48,845 nucleotides of DNA, taken from positions 1 through 48,845 of the forward strand of contig CAYXBB010000010.1 of the NCBI GenBank assembly GCA_964463285.1. The letters run 5' to 3'. The number at the start of each line of letters is the position of its first letter. Positions within the stretch are counted from its first letter, which is position 1. The stretch comes from JAAZLS01 sp964463285. Lineage in GTDB: Bacteria; Bacillota; Dethiobacteria; DTU022. This document shows, piece by piece, positions 1-7,050 of this stretch. A program made the translations under genes and the position numbers. The notes below the pieces were generated by a model, which was not told the DNA's origin, did no database searches, and was given only the letters and a program-made list of their open reading frames with translations.

Positions 1-117
1 GAACGGGTGGTCGGTTAATAGCGGAATGGGTGGACGATTCGCTCCGGAATATGCATCCAATTGCAGGTGGCCTATTTTTCGTGGCCATTTATGCCCATTT
101 TATAGTGGCCGGTAACA
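1..117. mobile_element. Probable terminal segment of an IS21-family element (partial)
   Basis: The first about 60 bases hold near-repeats of the form GGAAYGGGTGG followed by a C-rich tract and CCGGAAT. Bases 66-112 then carry three GTGGCC motifs spaced by T-rich tracts. Arrays of this kind lie between istB and the terminus in IS21-type elements, and the segment would end at GGTAACA (111-117), read inward as TGTTACC. This family assignment is from remembered pattern; no transposase gene is inside the window, so the element body would lie to the left. It could instead be an old solo end. Confidence 0.5.
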
Positions 118-239
118 ATAATAAGCAATTTGAGCCTAAATGTTATATCATAATAAACGGAATTTATAATCAAAAGCTAAAAAAAACACTTAAAGACGGT
201 GACGAGATAACCTTAGTTCCTCACATTGAAGGGGGGTAA
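118..239 (+). pseudogene. MoaD/ThiS-like sulfur-carrier protein, C-terminal remnant
   Basis: This is about 40 codons of an open frame ending in LKDGDEITLVPHIEGG, which matches the C-terminal block of MoaD/ThiS ubiquitin-like sulfur carriers. In that family the terminal Gly-Gly is adenylated and thiocarboxylated for molybdopterin or thiazole sulfur transfer, or for tungsten/molybdenum enzyme partners. Family members usually have 65-90 residues. Here everything upstream of about position 118 looks like insertion-sequence end rather than a beta-grasp N-terminus, although the frame stays open to the window edge (a GTG at 30 would give a 69-residue chimera). I read it as a truncated gene; a rescued chimera cannot be excluded. 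It converges with the regulator on the other strand. Confidence 0.5.
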
Positions 240-445
240 TAATAATTATTCATTAATTTTATAATTGGGTTTAGGGCCTTTCCGCATTGCCAAGTATCAT
301 CTTGGGAAAAGGTGTATTTACCCGGAAATAAAACAATACAAATCCGGTAAAATATGAGTGGGAGGAAGACTGACCCGGTGGGGTAATTTGTTGCTCCCGT
401 CATTATCTCCCCGGGTGCCCCCTCTATGATGCTTACATCTATATT

Positions 446-2122
446 TTAATTTATATCATATTTATTCATTTTACGCAGAACCGTTGTTCTGTCCACGCCA
501 AGTACGGTTGCCGCCTTATTTTTTGTTTTATATTTAGCAATCGCTCTAGAAATAAGTTTCTTTTCCAACATTACTATTGCGTCTTTTAAAGGCATTATCT
601 TGGCAATATTTATTTGTTCATCATCTCTACCCTGTTCATTCATAATATGTTCAGGCAAATCATCCAAGGTGATCAATTGATCTGGGGTGGTAACCACCAG
701 TCTTTCGATAATATTTTCTAGCTCACGTACATTGCCGGGCCAATTATAATCCATCAACTGGTCTATTGCTTGTGCCGCAATGGCTTTATTGATGTTATAT
801 TTTTTCTTGTACTTGTCTAAAAAATACGAAATGAGAAGTGGAATGTCTTCTTTTCTATCTCTCAAAGGTGGCACATTAATGGGAACAACATTTAGGCGGT
901 AATATAAATCTTCGCGAAAACATTTTTCTCTAACCATTTTCGAAAGATCTTTATTGGTTATTGCGATTATGCGTACATTTATCTTAATAGATTTGGTGCC
1001 CCCAACTCTTCGTATTTCATTTTCCTGTAAAACCCTCAAAAGTTTTACTTGCAAGTTTAAGGGTAGTTCACCTATTTCATCTAATAATAAAGTTCCCCTC
1101 TCAGCAACTTCAAACAAACCGGGTTTCCCCTCTTTCTTGGCCCCAGAAAATGCACCTCTCTCATAACCAAAAAGTTCTGATTCTAGTAGGTTTTCAGGTA
1201 TGGAGCCGCAATTAATTTTTACGAAAGGTTTTCCCTGGCGTACCCCATGGTTGTGAATAAGTTCTGCGAATAATTCTTTGCCAACACCAGACTCACCCTG
1301 AATTAAAATGGTAGAATCAAATTGGGCCACCCTCAAAGCCATTTCTATGGCACATTGCATATTATGGTGGGTACTAATTATTTCTCGCTCTGCTATTCGT
1401 AAACGAGATAATTCTAGGTAATATTTTTTACTGAGCACCTTTGTTTGTTGAAGTTCACGTTGCAGGTTTACCAGTTCAGTTATATCTCTCAAATTTACAA
1501 TAATGCTCATGATCGTGCCGTCTTTTCGAAAAACCGGGTTACCGGTGACAATTAGATCAATGTTGGTTCTTTTTGATTTTACAATATCGGTAACCGTCTT
1601 TTTTTTACTCATTACTATTTCAGTTACCGTATGTGAAAGCAATCCTTCTGTAGTAAGTTCGTTGACATGCTTGTTTAGAATTTCTTCTCTTTTCGTGCCT
1701 GTCAATTTTTCATAGGCATAATTAACATAAATTATTTTGCCATTTTCGTCGGCAACAAAAATTCCATCATATGATGATTCTATTACGGCGTTAAATTTAT
1801 CCCGCAATTCCCTTGTTTCCTCTAATTCATTTAATATATTTTCGTGTTTGGCTGTTTCTTTTAGAAAAAAGGTTTCATATTGTTCACTATCTTTTTTAAA
1901 TATAGCTTTTATTACCGAAAAATTTGTCCCGTTAATGTTTATTTGAGCTTTTATATTCTTCATTAGTCTGAGGCTTTGAATAATATCACACATAACAATA
2001 TTTTTAGAAAGTGCAAGGCTGTTCAATTGACTGGAGGAATAGATTATATTGCTATTATGATCAAGAATTAATATACTAAGTGGTAAAGTTTCTAACATTT
2101 TGGCCTCTATTGTAAAGTTCAT
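446..2122 (-). CDS. PAS-domain sigma-54-dependent transcriptional activator
   Basis: This is a 558-residue bacterial enhancer-binding protein that would use ATP hydrolysis to open sigma-54 RNA polymerase promoters. The order is: a divergent N-terminal PAS-like region (about 8-90), a clear PAS domain (about 105-215), an AAA+ domain (about 245-470) and a Fis-type helix-turn-helix (about 525-556). Visible motifs are Walker A GESGVGKE (276-283), the sigma-54 contact loop as GAFSGA (323-328, Ser for the usual Thr), Walker B LLLDEI (345-350) and WPGNVRELEN. The start ATG has AAGGTGG about 10 bases upstream. There is no receiver domain, so it probably senses a small ligand or redox state through PAS. 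It is divergent from ubiX, which carries a matching -24/-12 promoter, so it is the likely activator of that pair. Base composition is AT-rich, unlike the rest of the window. Confidence 0.92.
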   Translation of the reverse strand: MNFTIEAKMLETLPLSILILDHNSNIIYSSSQLNSLALSKNIVMCDIIQSLRLMKNIKAQININGTNFSVIKAIFKKDSEQYETFFLKETAKHENILNELEETRELRDKFNAVIESSYDGIFVADENGKIIYVNYAYEKLTGTKREEILNKHVNELTTEGLLSHTVTEIVMSKKKTVTDIVKSKRTNIDLIVTGNPVFRKDGTIMSIIVNLRDITELVNLQRELQQTKVLSKKYYLELSRLRIAEREIISTHHNMQCAIEMALRVAQFDSTILIQGESGVGKELFAELIHNHGVRQGKPFVKINCGSIPENLLESELFGYERGAFSGAKKEGKPGLFEVAERGTLLLDEIGELPLNLQVKLLRVLQENEIRRVGGTKSIKINVRIIAITNKDLSKMVREKCFREDLYYRLNVVPINVPPLRDRKEDIPLLISYFLDKYKKKYNINKAIAAQAIDQLMDYNWPGNVRELENIIERLVVTTPDQLITLDDLPEHIMNEQGRDDEQINIAKIMPLKDAIVMLEKKLISRAIAKYKTKNKAATVLGVDRTTVLRKMNKYDIN

Positions 2123-2304
2123 ACAATAACGCCACCTTTAAAGATGTTCTCGGTTATTTTATAATAAAGAGTATGCTAAATAGTTTTGCGAATCCAAGTT
2201 ATCGAGTGATTCCCTGTAGCAAATATATATAAGTATTATTCTACAAATTAGTAACTATCTCCTTCAAAGCAAGAGTGTAAACAGACTAAAAGAAAAAATA
2301 TATC

Positions 2305-2322
2305 TTGGCATGAGGTTTGCAT
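2305..2322 (+). promoter_or_regulatory. Sigma-54 (-24/-12) promoter of the ubiX-lpdD-like pair
   Basis: The sequence TTGGCAT-GAGG-TTTGCAT has GG at 2307-2308 and GC at 2319-2320, separated by exactly 10 bases, as required for sigma-54. It lies 48 bases before the ubiX start, between that gene and the divergent sigma-54 activator. Transcription would start near 2332. Confidence 0.75.
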
Positions 2323-2369
2323 TAACAATTTACCGGGGCCCTATAAAAACCATGCGGAGGTAATATTAA

Positions 2370-2984
2370 TTGAAAAAACATATAAAACAAATTGTTGTAG
2401 GCATTTCAGGTGCCAGCGGAGCTATTTATGGCAAATTGCTTGTTGAAACATTGTCAAAGATAAAAGATAAGGTGCAAACACATTTAATAGTCACCCCATC
2501 TGCGGTTGATATTCTATACTATGAAACGGGAACAAAAATCGAAGAGCTTTTATCTATTGTCGATTACAGTTATGATATTGATGAAATTGGGGCTTGTGTA
2601 GCCAGTGGTTCTTATCCTACGTCCGCAATGGTGATTGCTCCTTGTAGTATGAAGACATTAGCAGCAATAAGTAACGGTTTTGCATATAATTTGTTAATTC
2701 GCACGGCAGATGTTATGTTAAAAGAACAAAAACCACTTATAATTATACCCAGGGAAACTCCTTTAAATTATATTCATTTAAAAAACATGCTTCAGGTTTC
2801 AAAAGCCGGGGCTCTGGTTATGCCGGCGATGCCGGCTTTTTACCATCGCCCAGATGATATAAATTCTCTTATAACACAATTTATTGGACGAGTCCTTCAA
2901 AAACTGGGGATAGAAAATAATTATGTTAGTCCCTGGAGAGGGGAAGCCAAAAATGGATATAAAAGAACATTACCGGGTGTTTAA
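2370..2984 (+). CDS. ubiX: UbiX-like flavin prenyltransferase
   Basis: This 204-residue protein belongs to the UbiX/Pad1 flavoprotein family, which joins dimethylallyl phosphate to FMN to make prenylated FMN, the cofactor of UbiD-type (de)carboxylases. Seen here are the N-terminal GISGASGAIYG nucleotide-binding loop, the PCSMKTLAAISNG segment and the C-terminal RETPLNYIHLKNM stretch, all typical of the family, at normal length. The start is TTG with GCGGAGG 9 bases upstream. It overlaps the next gene by 32 bases and lies behind a -24/-12 promoter. No UbiD partner follows, so the enzyme it serves must be outside the window or lost. An aromatic-acid decarboxylase role is inference from context. 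Confidence 0.88.
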   Translation: MKKHIKQIVVGISGASGAIYGKLLVETLSKIKDKVQTHLIVTPSAVDILYYETGTKIEELLSIVDYSYDIDEIGACVASGSYPTSAMVIAPCSMKTLAAISNGFAYNLLIRTADVMLKEQKPLIIIPRETPLNYIHLKNMLQVSKAGALVMPAMPAFYHRPDDINSLITQFIGRVLQKLGIENNYVSPWRGEAKNGYKRTLPGV

Positions 2985-3357
2985 TAAAACTGTTGCTTTT
3001 GATGGGTATTGGATTGTTGTAGAGGTCTATCTTCAGGGAGAGGACCTGATAATTCGCTGTTTTGGAGGGGATAAACCTCATATTGGAGCTATTGCCATCG
3101 CTATACCCAGAATCAGCATGGCGAATTCGTTGAGAACAAGTGCTACAACTTCAGTTTATGCTTTAACAGGCCATAAAGATGATGTAATTGCCACCTCTAT
3201 GGCAAGAAAAATTGCCGCTGCTGTAAATAAACTTGTAGTGGCTATCGTAGGTATACATATAGAGGGTATTACTGAGGTAAAAATAAATAAGTTAATAGAG
3301 ATTATCGATTCACTAGAGCAAGAAATGATTAGCGCAATAAACCGAAGTTATCGTTAA
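2953..3357 (+). CDS. LpdD-like prenylated-flavin chaperone / decarboxylase accessory protein
   Basis: This 134-residue protein resembles the small D subunit that accompanies gallate and hydroxybenzoate decarboxylases (LpdD/BsdD-type, now described as a prenylated-flavin chaperone domain). The visible match is a compact alpha/beta sequence with GGDKPHIGAIAIAIPR near the N-terminus, followed by SVYALTGHKDD and a VAIVGIHIEGIT strand. A longer reading from 2923 is open, but I chose the ATG at 2953 because GAGAGGGG lies about 9 bases before it. The gene overlaps the end of ubiX, which implies coupled translation. In known systems a UbiD-type C subunit sits beside this pair; it is absent here. The family call is by recall. 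Confidence 0.68.
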   Translation: MDIKEHYRVFNKTVAFDGYWIVVEVYLQGEDLIIRCFGGDKPHIGAIAIAIPRISMANSLRTSATTSVYALTGHKDDVIATSMARKIAAAVNKLVVAIVGIHIEGITEVKINKLIEIIDSLEQEMISAINRSYR

Positions 3358-3674
3358 AGAGATAATTTGCTATAAGTTTGCCAAGAAATATTTTATGAGG
3401 CTTATTAGATTATCTCATTTTTAATGACTGATAGCGTTTACCGGTGAGCAATTTTTATTTTTCAGGCAATCGGTGGTTTGTACATAATTCCATTAACCCC
3501 TAATATATTTTAATAAATTACAGAAGGATCCAAAAAAGTTTATATTTTGTTTCTTGGTTGTGGTTTAAAGGCCGTTGCCTGGAATATCTATTTGGGGTAC
3601 GGGTTAAAATAAACTGTCTCCGCAGGGGGAGAATAACTGTCTCCTGGGGGCTTAAATTAGAACAAGGGGGTTAA
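3358..3674. other. Intergenic stretch between the AT-rich locus and the coat-protein pair
   Basis: There are 317 bases without a gene. I see no convincing open frame. The last 60 bases change from AT-rich to GC-richer sequence and hold the short direct repeat listed separately. No clear sigma-A, sigma-E or sigma-K promoter could be assigned for the downstream coat-protein genes. Confidence 0.6.
3612..3644. repeat. Short direct repeat, AACTGTCTCC twice
   Basis: AACTGTCTCC occurs at 3612-3621 and again at 3635-3644, a 23-base period, with G-runs between. In reverse complement each copy reads GGAGACAGTT, close to the GGGGACAGTTCTTC arm of the inverted repeat after ftsY. This suggests one dispersed repeat family. 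Confidence 0.55.
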
Positions 3675-3905
3675 ATGATGCAGACAGCGGTAAGAAGTGT
3701 TGGCAAGGCTGAGTTCATGTCTTTGTTCCATCAGTACCAGTCGGAGTCGCTCTGTACAAAAAAACTGAAGATGTACTCGGACATGGTGCAGGATCCCACC
3801 CTAAGAAACATGATCAGCGAGTTAAATTCTGAGTGCCAGCAGCGTTCCAGGTGGTTGTCTTCAACTTTAAGCGAAGCCGGCGGCTCTGCTTATATTACTT
3901 CATAA
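3675..3905 (+). CDS. Small CotF-associated spore protein (probable coat protein)
   Basis: This is a 76-residue soluble helical protein (QYQSESLCTKKLKMYSDM, then LRNMISELNSECQQR). It is placed with the CotF-type coat proteins mainly by its neighbour, with which it shares size, helix pattern and a QDP-x-[LI]-R segment. Small paired genes of this type are common in spore-forming clostridia. Two ATG codons are adjacent (3675 and 3678); AAGGGGG lies 4 or 7 bases upstream respectively, so 3678 may be used. It probably forms an operon with the next gene 19 bases downstream. Two Cys residues (at about 28 and 54) could crosslink. Function is inferred, not shown. Confidence 0.65.
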   Translation: MMQTAVRSVGKAEFMSLFHQYQSESLCTKKLKMYSDMVQDPTLRNMISELNSECQQRSRWLSSTLSEAGGSAYITS

Positions 3906-3924
3906 CCAAACAGGAGGGTTAATA

Positions 3925-4155
3925 ATGACTCAGCAGTTTGCAGATAAAGAAATTGCCGGGGATATTCTATGCAGCATTAAAGCGAGCTGTACCGGTTACA
4001 TGCACGGTGTGCTGGAGGCCCAGGATCCCAGTATTCGCCAGACGTTTACGGATTTTCAGAATCAGTGCCTTCATGATTCGGAAAAAATATTCCGCTACAT
4101 GCAGGATAAGGGGTGGTACAAGGTACCCATGAACCATGAAGGCGCTATAACCTAG
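3925..4155 (+). CDS. CotF-like spore coat protein
   Basis: This 76-residue protein has the spore coat F family pattern: an initial DKEIAGDILCSIKAS helix, a TFTDFQNQCLHDSEKIF helix and the closing MQDKGWY, which corresponds to the typical M-x-x-[KR]-GWY ending. Such proteins belong to the spore coat or its assembly layer, which points to an endospore-forming host. The ATG has AGGAGG 9 bases upstream, and the preceding small coat-like gene ends 19 bases before. A G+C hairpin terminator follows, so the two genes seem to be a self-contained unit. Confidence 0.8.
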   Translation: MTQQFADKEIAGDILCSIKASCTGYMHGVLEAQDPSIRQTFTDFQNQCLHDSEKIFRYMQDKGWYKVPMNHEGAIT

Positions 4156-4168
4156 ATGAGCCGGTTAC

Positions 4169-4194
4169 GGGGGCTGCCGCGGCGGTCCCCTTTT
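4169..4194 (+). terminator. Intrinsic terminator of the coat-protein pair
   Basis: A GC-rich hairpin (GGGG...CCCC arms with inner CTGC/GCGG pairing and a one-base bulge) is followed directly by TTTT. It lies 14 bases after the CotF-like stop. Confidence 0.65.
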
Positions 4195-4335
4195 AAGATC
4201 GATGAATCCTATTCTCCTGCCGGTGCCACGTAAGGGGCTGGGCTGGGACCCCACTCCTATGGTCCAGTTGCTTGTTAAGATTTTATTTTTCATTTCCGTT
4301 TATTGCTTCCTATTTTTGGCCTCCCGTGTACGGTC

Positions 4336-4364
4336 TTGACAGCTATAAACCTTGGTGCTATTCT
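4336..4364 (+). promoter_or_regulatory. Sigma-A promoter of the isc genes
   Basis: TTGACA at 4336-4341, 17 bases of spacing, and TATTCT at 4359-4364 preceded by TG plus one base (an extended -10). Transcription would start near 4371, just before the palindromic operator candidate. Confidence 0.7.
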
Positions 4365-4397
4365 ACATTTTAGGTTGATGTTTTTTTTAAGATTATA

Positions 4398-4416
4398 CCT
4401 GAGTTATTTAGTCAGG
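4398..4416. promoter_or_regulatory. Candidate Rrf2/IscR operator
   Basis: CCTGA-N9-TCAGG forms a symmetrical site in an AT-rich context, 22 bases before the iscR start and just downstream of the predicted transcription start. IscR-type Rrf2 regulators bind AT-rich palindromes of about this size; autoregulation by roadblock is inference. Confidence 0.5.
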
Positions 4417-4438
4417 ATTGTTTTTCAGGAGGACGCAA

Positions 4439-4855
4439 ATGAAACTTTCAGCCCGGGTGGAGTACGGCGTCAGGGCAATGGCTATGCTGGCATTTCATTA
4501 TAAAGGGGGACCGCTGCCCTTGCGGGAAATCGCCCGCCGGGAAGGAATTTCCTTTCAATTTTTGGAGCAAATATTTCCCGATCTAAGGCGGGCGGGTCTT
4601 GTAGACAGTTTCCGGGGAGCCAAAGGAGGCTATCTACTGGCACGTCCTCCTTCGACCATTAAAATTGGTGACATCGTTAGAGCAGTGGAAGGACCAATTA
4701 TACCCATGGGTTGCCTGAATGAAAGTGCCGCCTCCCGTTGCCACCGGGATGAGTGTTGCACGGCTCGTCGGGTTTGGGAAAGATTGAGGGATCGGATTAA
4801 CGAGGTTTTGGACAGTGTTTCGCTGGCCGAATTGACAGAATTAAAATCAACCTAA
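4439..4855 (+). CDS. iscR: Rrf2-family regulator, IscR-like
   Basis: This 138-residue winged-helix regulator of the Rrf2 family would sense Fe-S cluster status and control the following cysteine desulfurase and scaffold genes. The N-terminal helix-turn-helix (LREIARREGISFQFLEQIF) and wing (RGAKGGYLLAR) are clear. Cys92, Cys101, Cys106 and Cys107 form the cluster-binding patch expected of IscR rather than of cysteine-sensing CymR. The ATG at 4439 is chosen over an upstream in-frame ATG because AGGAGG sits 5-6 bases before it. The gene is 27 bases upstream of iscS and follows its own promoter and operator candidate, so negative autoregulation is likely. Confidence 0.88.
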   Translation: MKLSARVEYGVRAMAMLAFHYKGGPLPLREIARREGISFQFLEQIFPDLRRAGLVDSFRGAKGGYLLARPPSTIKIGDIVRAVEGPIIPMGCLNESAASRCHRDECCTARRVWERLRDRINEVLDSVSLAELTELKST

Positions 4856-4882
4856 CATTTTCATGAAGGAGGTTGTTATCGG

Positions 4883-6070
4883 TTGGAAAAACGGCTGGTA
4901 TATATGGACCATAGCGCGACTACTCCCCTAAAGGATGAAGTGTTTAAGGCCATGGAACCCTATCTTAAAGAAAACTACGGCAATCCCTCCAGCCTGCATT
5001 CCTGGGGCCGAGAAGCACGGCAGGCGGTTGAATCCGCCCGGGTGAAAATAGCTCTGGCCCTGGGGGCTGATGCGGAGGAAATTTATTTTACCTCCGGGGG
5101 AACGGAATCCAACAATATCGCTCTTCGAGGCACCGCCCGGCGGCTGGGAAAGGGGCATATTATCACTTCCAGCATTGAACATCATGCCGTGCTGGATGTC
5201 TGCCGGGATTTAGCCTCTCAGGGGTTTAAGGTTACCTATCTGCCGGTAGATCACTACGGATTGGTCGATCCCCGGGAGGTAGAGAGAGCTATTACTCCTG
5301 AAACAGGGCTGATTTCTATTATGATGGCTAACAGCGAGGTAGGAACCCTTGAGCCGGTGGAAGAGATCGGGAGCCTGGCCCGGGAAAATAATATTTTATT
5401 TCACACCGATGCCGTGCAGGCGATGGGGAAGCTGCCGGTAAAGATGAATGTTTTGAAAGCCGATTTTCTATCTTGTTCCGCCCATAAGTTTAACGGTCCG
5501 AAAGGAATTGGGGTGCTCTATGTTCGAAAGGGGGTTCCGTTAATTCCACTCTATAATGGTGGCGGGCAGGAGCGCAAACTCAGACCGGGCACTGAAAACG
5601 TTCCGGGTATAGTGGGCCTGGCCAAGGCGTTGGAGTTGGCGGTGGAAAAACTGCCCCAAAAAACAACCCATCTTAAAATTCTTCAGGAAAGGTTGCTTAA
5701 AGGACTGTTAAAGATTGGGGAGGTTAGCCTTAACGGACATCCCAGTTTGCGCCTGCCCGGACATTTAAATTTGAGCTTTAATTATGTGGAAGGCGAATCG
5801 CTTTTACTGGGCCTGGATCTGCAGGGGGTGGCAGCTTCCAGCGGCTCGGCCTGCACTTCCGGTTCTGTTGATCCTTCCCATGTTTTGCTGGCTATGGGGC
5901 TGGAGCCTGAGATTGCTCGCGGTTCACTGCGATTGACCATGGGATGGGGAAACACGGAAGAGGAGGTGGATTATGTTTTGGAGGTACTTCCGCCACTGGT
6001 GGAAAGGCTGCGCAAAATATCGGCGCATTATTCTTGGTCGAAATCACGGGAGGTGTTGAAGGGTGTATAA
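4883..6070 (+). CDS. iscS: Cysteine desulfurase (IscS/NifS type)
   Basis: This 395-residue PLP enzyme converts cysteine to alanine and a protein persulfide for Fe-S cluster and thio-cofactor assembly. Seen: the N-terminal VYMDHSATTPL, FTSGGTESNN for PLP phosphate contact, the PLP lysine in SAHKFNGPKGIG, and the catalytic Cys loop ASSGSACTSGS. Length is normal. The start is TTG with GGAGG about 12 bases upstream; an ATG seven codons later lies too far from that site. The stop overlaps the iscU start by 8 bases, so translation of desulfurase and scaffold is coupled. Confidence 0.95.
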   Translation: MEKRLVYMDHSATTPLKDEVFKAMEPYLKENYGNPSSLHSWGREARQAVESARVKIALALGADAEEIYFTSGGTESNNIALRGTARRLGKGHIITSSIEHHAVLDVCRDLASQGFKVTYLPVDHYGLVDPREVERAITPETGLISIMMANSEVGTLEPVEEIGSLARENNILFHTDAVQAMGKLPVKMNVLKADFLSCSAHKFNGPKGIGVLYVRKGVPLIPLYNGGGQERKLRPGTENVPGIVGLAKALELAVEKLPQKTTHLKILQERLLKGLLKIGEVSLNGHPSLRLPGHLNLSFNYVEGESLLLGLDLQGVAASSGSACTSGSVDPSHVLLAMGLEPEIARGSLRLTMGWGNTEEEVDYVLEVLPPLVERLRKISAHYSWSKSREVLKGV

Positions 6071-6452
6071 CCCCAAGGTAATAGATCATTTCAGTAATCC
6101 CCGTAACGCCGGAGAGATGGCTGATGCCGATGCAGTGGGGGAAGCAGGAAGTTTTAAATGTGGAGATACCATGAAAATTTATCTGAAAGTGGAACAGGGG
6201 ATAATAGTTGATGTAAGGTTTCAAACCTTTGGTTGTGCCGCCGCTATTGCCAGCAGCAGCATGTTAACAGAAATGGTTAAAGGAAAAACAATAGAAGAAG
6301 CCCGGAATATAACCAACAACCAGGTGGCGGAGGAGCTGGGAGGGCTGCCCCCGTTGAAAATACACTGCTCAAATCTGGCTGCCGATGCTCTTCAGGATGC
6401 TTTAAGCAAATATTTCGATAGCCCGGCCCATGAACAAAGAAAGGCTAAATAA
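6063..6452 (+). CDS. iscU: Fe-S cluster scaffold, IscU/NifU N-terminal type
   Basis: This 129-residue scaffold assembles 2Fe-2S/4Fe-4S clusters from persulfide delivered by IscS. The three expected cysteine blocks are present: GSFKCGD, FGCAAAIASSS and KIHCSNLAADAL. It starts with GTG inside the end of iscS. It resembles the short NifU-like scaffolds found beside iscS in clostridia, without the ferredoxin and Nfu domains of full NifU. It ends the isc unit; a weak hairpin overlaps its stop codon. Confidence 0.93.
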   Translation: MYNPKVIDHFSNPRNAGEMADADAVGEAGSFKCGDTMKIYLKVEQGIIVDVRFQTFGCAAAIASSSMLTEMVKGKTIEEARNITNNQVAEELGGLPPLKIHCSNLAADALQDALSKYFDSPAHEQRKAK

Positions 6453-6466
6453 CCTTTCAGGTTATT
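6448..6466 (+). terminator. Weak hairpin at the end of iscU
   Basis: AATAACC and GGTTATT form a perfect 7-bp stem with a 5-base loop that includes the iscU stop codon. There is no real T-tract after it, so termination would be partial at best. Confidence 0.35.
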
Positions 6467-6511
6467 ATATCTCCCGGCCCGTGATATAATATCTAACCGG
6501 GGGGAAGAAAA

Positions 6512-6916
6512 ATGTCGTTACGTTTAAAACCAGCCGACCTGATAATTATTATCCTGGTTTTAGCGGTAGGATTAGGTAGCCTCTGGCATAATTTAAGCCA
6601 GGCAGCTGCCTTGCCGGAACAAAAATATGCAGCATTGTACGTGGACAATAAATTTGTAACCGAACTGTCTTTATCGGGCCATTTTATTTATACGTTTACC
6701 TTTGGGCCGGAAAATCACCAGGCCCGCCTGGAAGTGGATCGGGGCCGGATAAGGATGCTTCCTTTAGACCGACGATTCTGCCCTCAAGGAATTTGTTCTC
6801 ATACCGGGTGGATATCCGAGCCCTACGAAAGCATAGTTTGTCTGCCCAACCGGATTATGGTTGTATTCACTGACGGCACTCCTGCCGTCCGTGATATCGA
6901 CGGGGTAACCTATTAA
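6512..6916 (+). CDS. NusG domain II-containing membrane-anchored protein
   Basis: This 134-residue protein has one N-terminal hydrophobic helix (about residues 8-28) that should anchor it with the rest outside the membrane, followed by a small beta domain. The segment CPQGICSHTGWI, then IVCLPNRIMV, is the hallmark of the NusG_II family of clostridia. Despite the name, this family is not a transcription factor; its role is unknown, though members often lie near respiratory or isoprenoid genes. The ATG follows a GGGGGGAAG site. A TATAAT sits just upstream without a good -35. It lies between the isc unit and the ribosomal/lipid operon. Confidence 0.8.
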   Translation: MSLRLKPADLIIIILVLAVGLGSLWHNLSQAAALPEQKYAALYVDNKFVTELSLSGHFIYTFTFGPENHQARLEVDRGRIRMLPLDRRFCPQGICSHTGWISEPYESIVCLPNRIMVVFTDGTPAVRDIDGVTY

Positions 6917-6984
6917 AACAGGGGCCGGTTTCCATCCTTGCTGCCGGTTAGTGTAGAGCTGTTTTCTATATTCGCCGGTATTTC

Positions 6985-7013
6985 TTGACAAAAAAATTAA
7001 AGGTTAATATAAT
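6985..7013 (+). promoter_or_regulatory. Consensus sigma-A promoter of the yceD-rpmF operon
   Basis: TTGACA (6985-6990), exactly 17 bases, then TATAAT (7008-7013): a perfect match to the housekeeping consensus. Transcription should start near 7020, giving a leader of about 30 bases before yceD. Confidence 0.9.
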
Positions 7014-7050
7014 TGCTTTAGTTTTTTCGGCTATTTAAAGGAGAGTACAG

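Noticed and set aside
221..403. 60-residue open frame on the minus strand between the MoaD remnant and the regulator
   Set aside because: No ribosome binding site, no recognisable domain, and composition typical of AT-rich spacer.
2190..2212. GAATC-N13-GATTC as an enhancer site for the sigma-54 activator
   Set aside because: Five-base arms with a 13-base spacer are expected by chance in this length; no second copy seen.
3612..3644. Direct repeat as the start of a CRISPR array
   Set aside because: Only two 10-base copies, no spacer pattern and no cas genes nearby.
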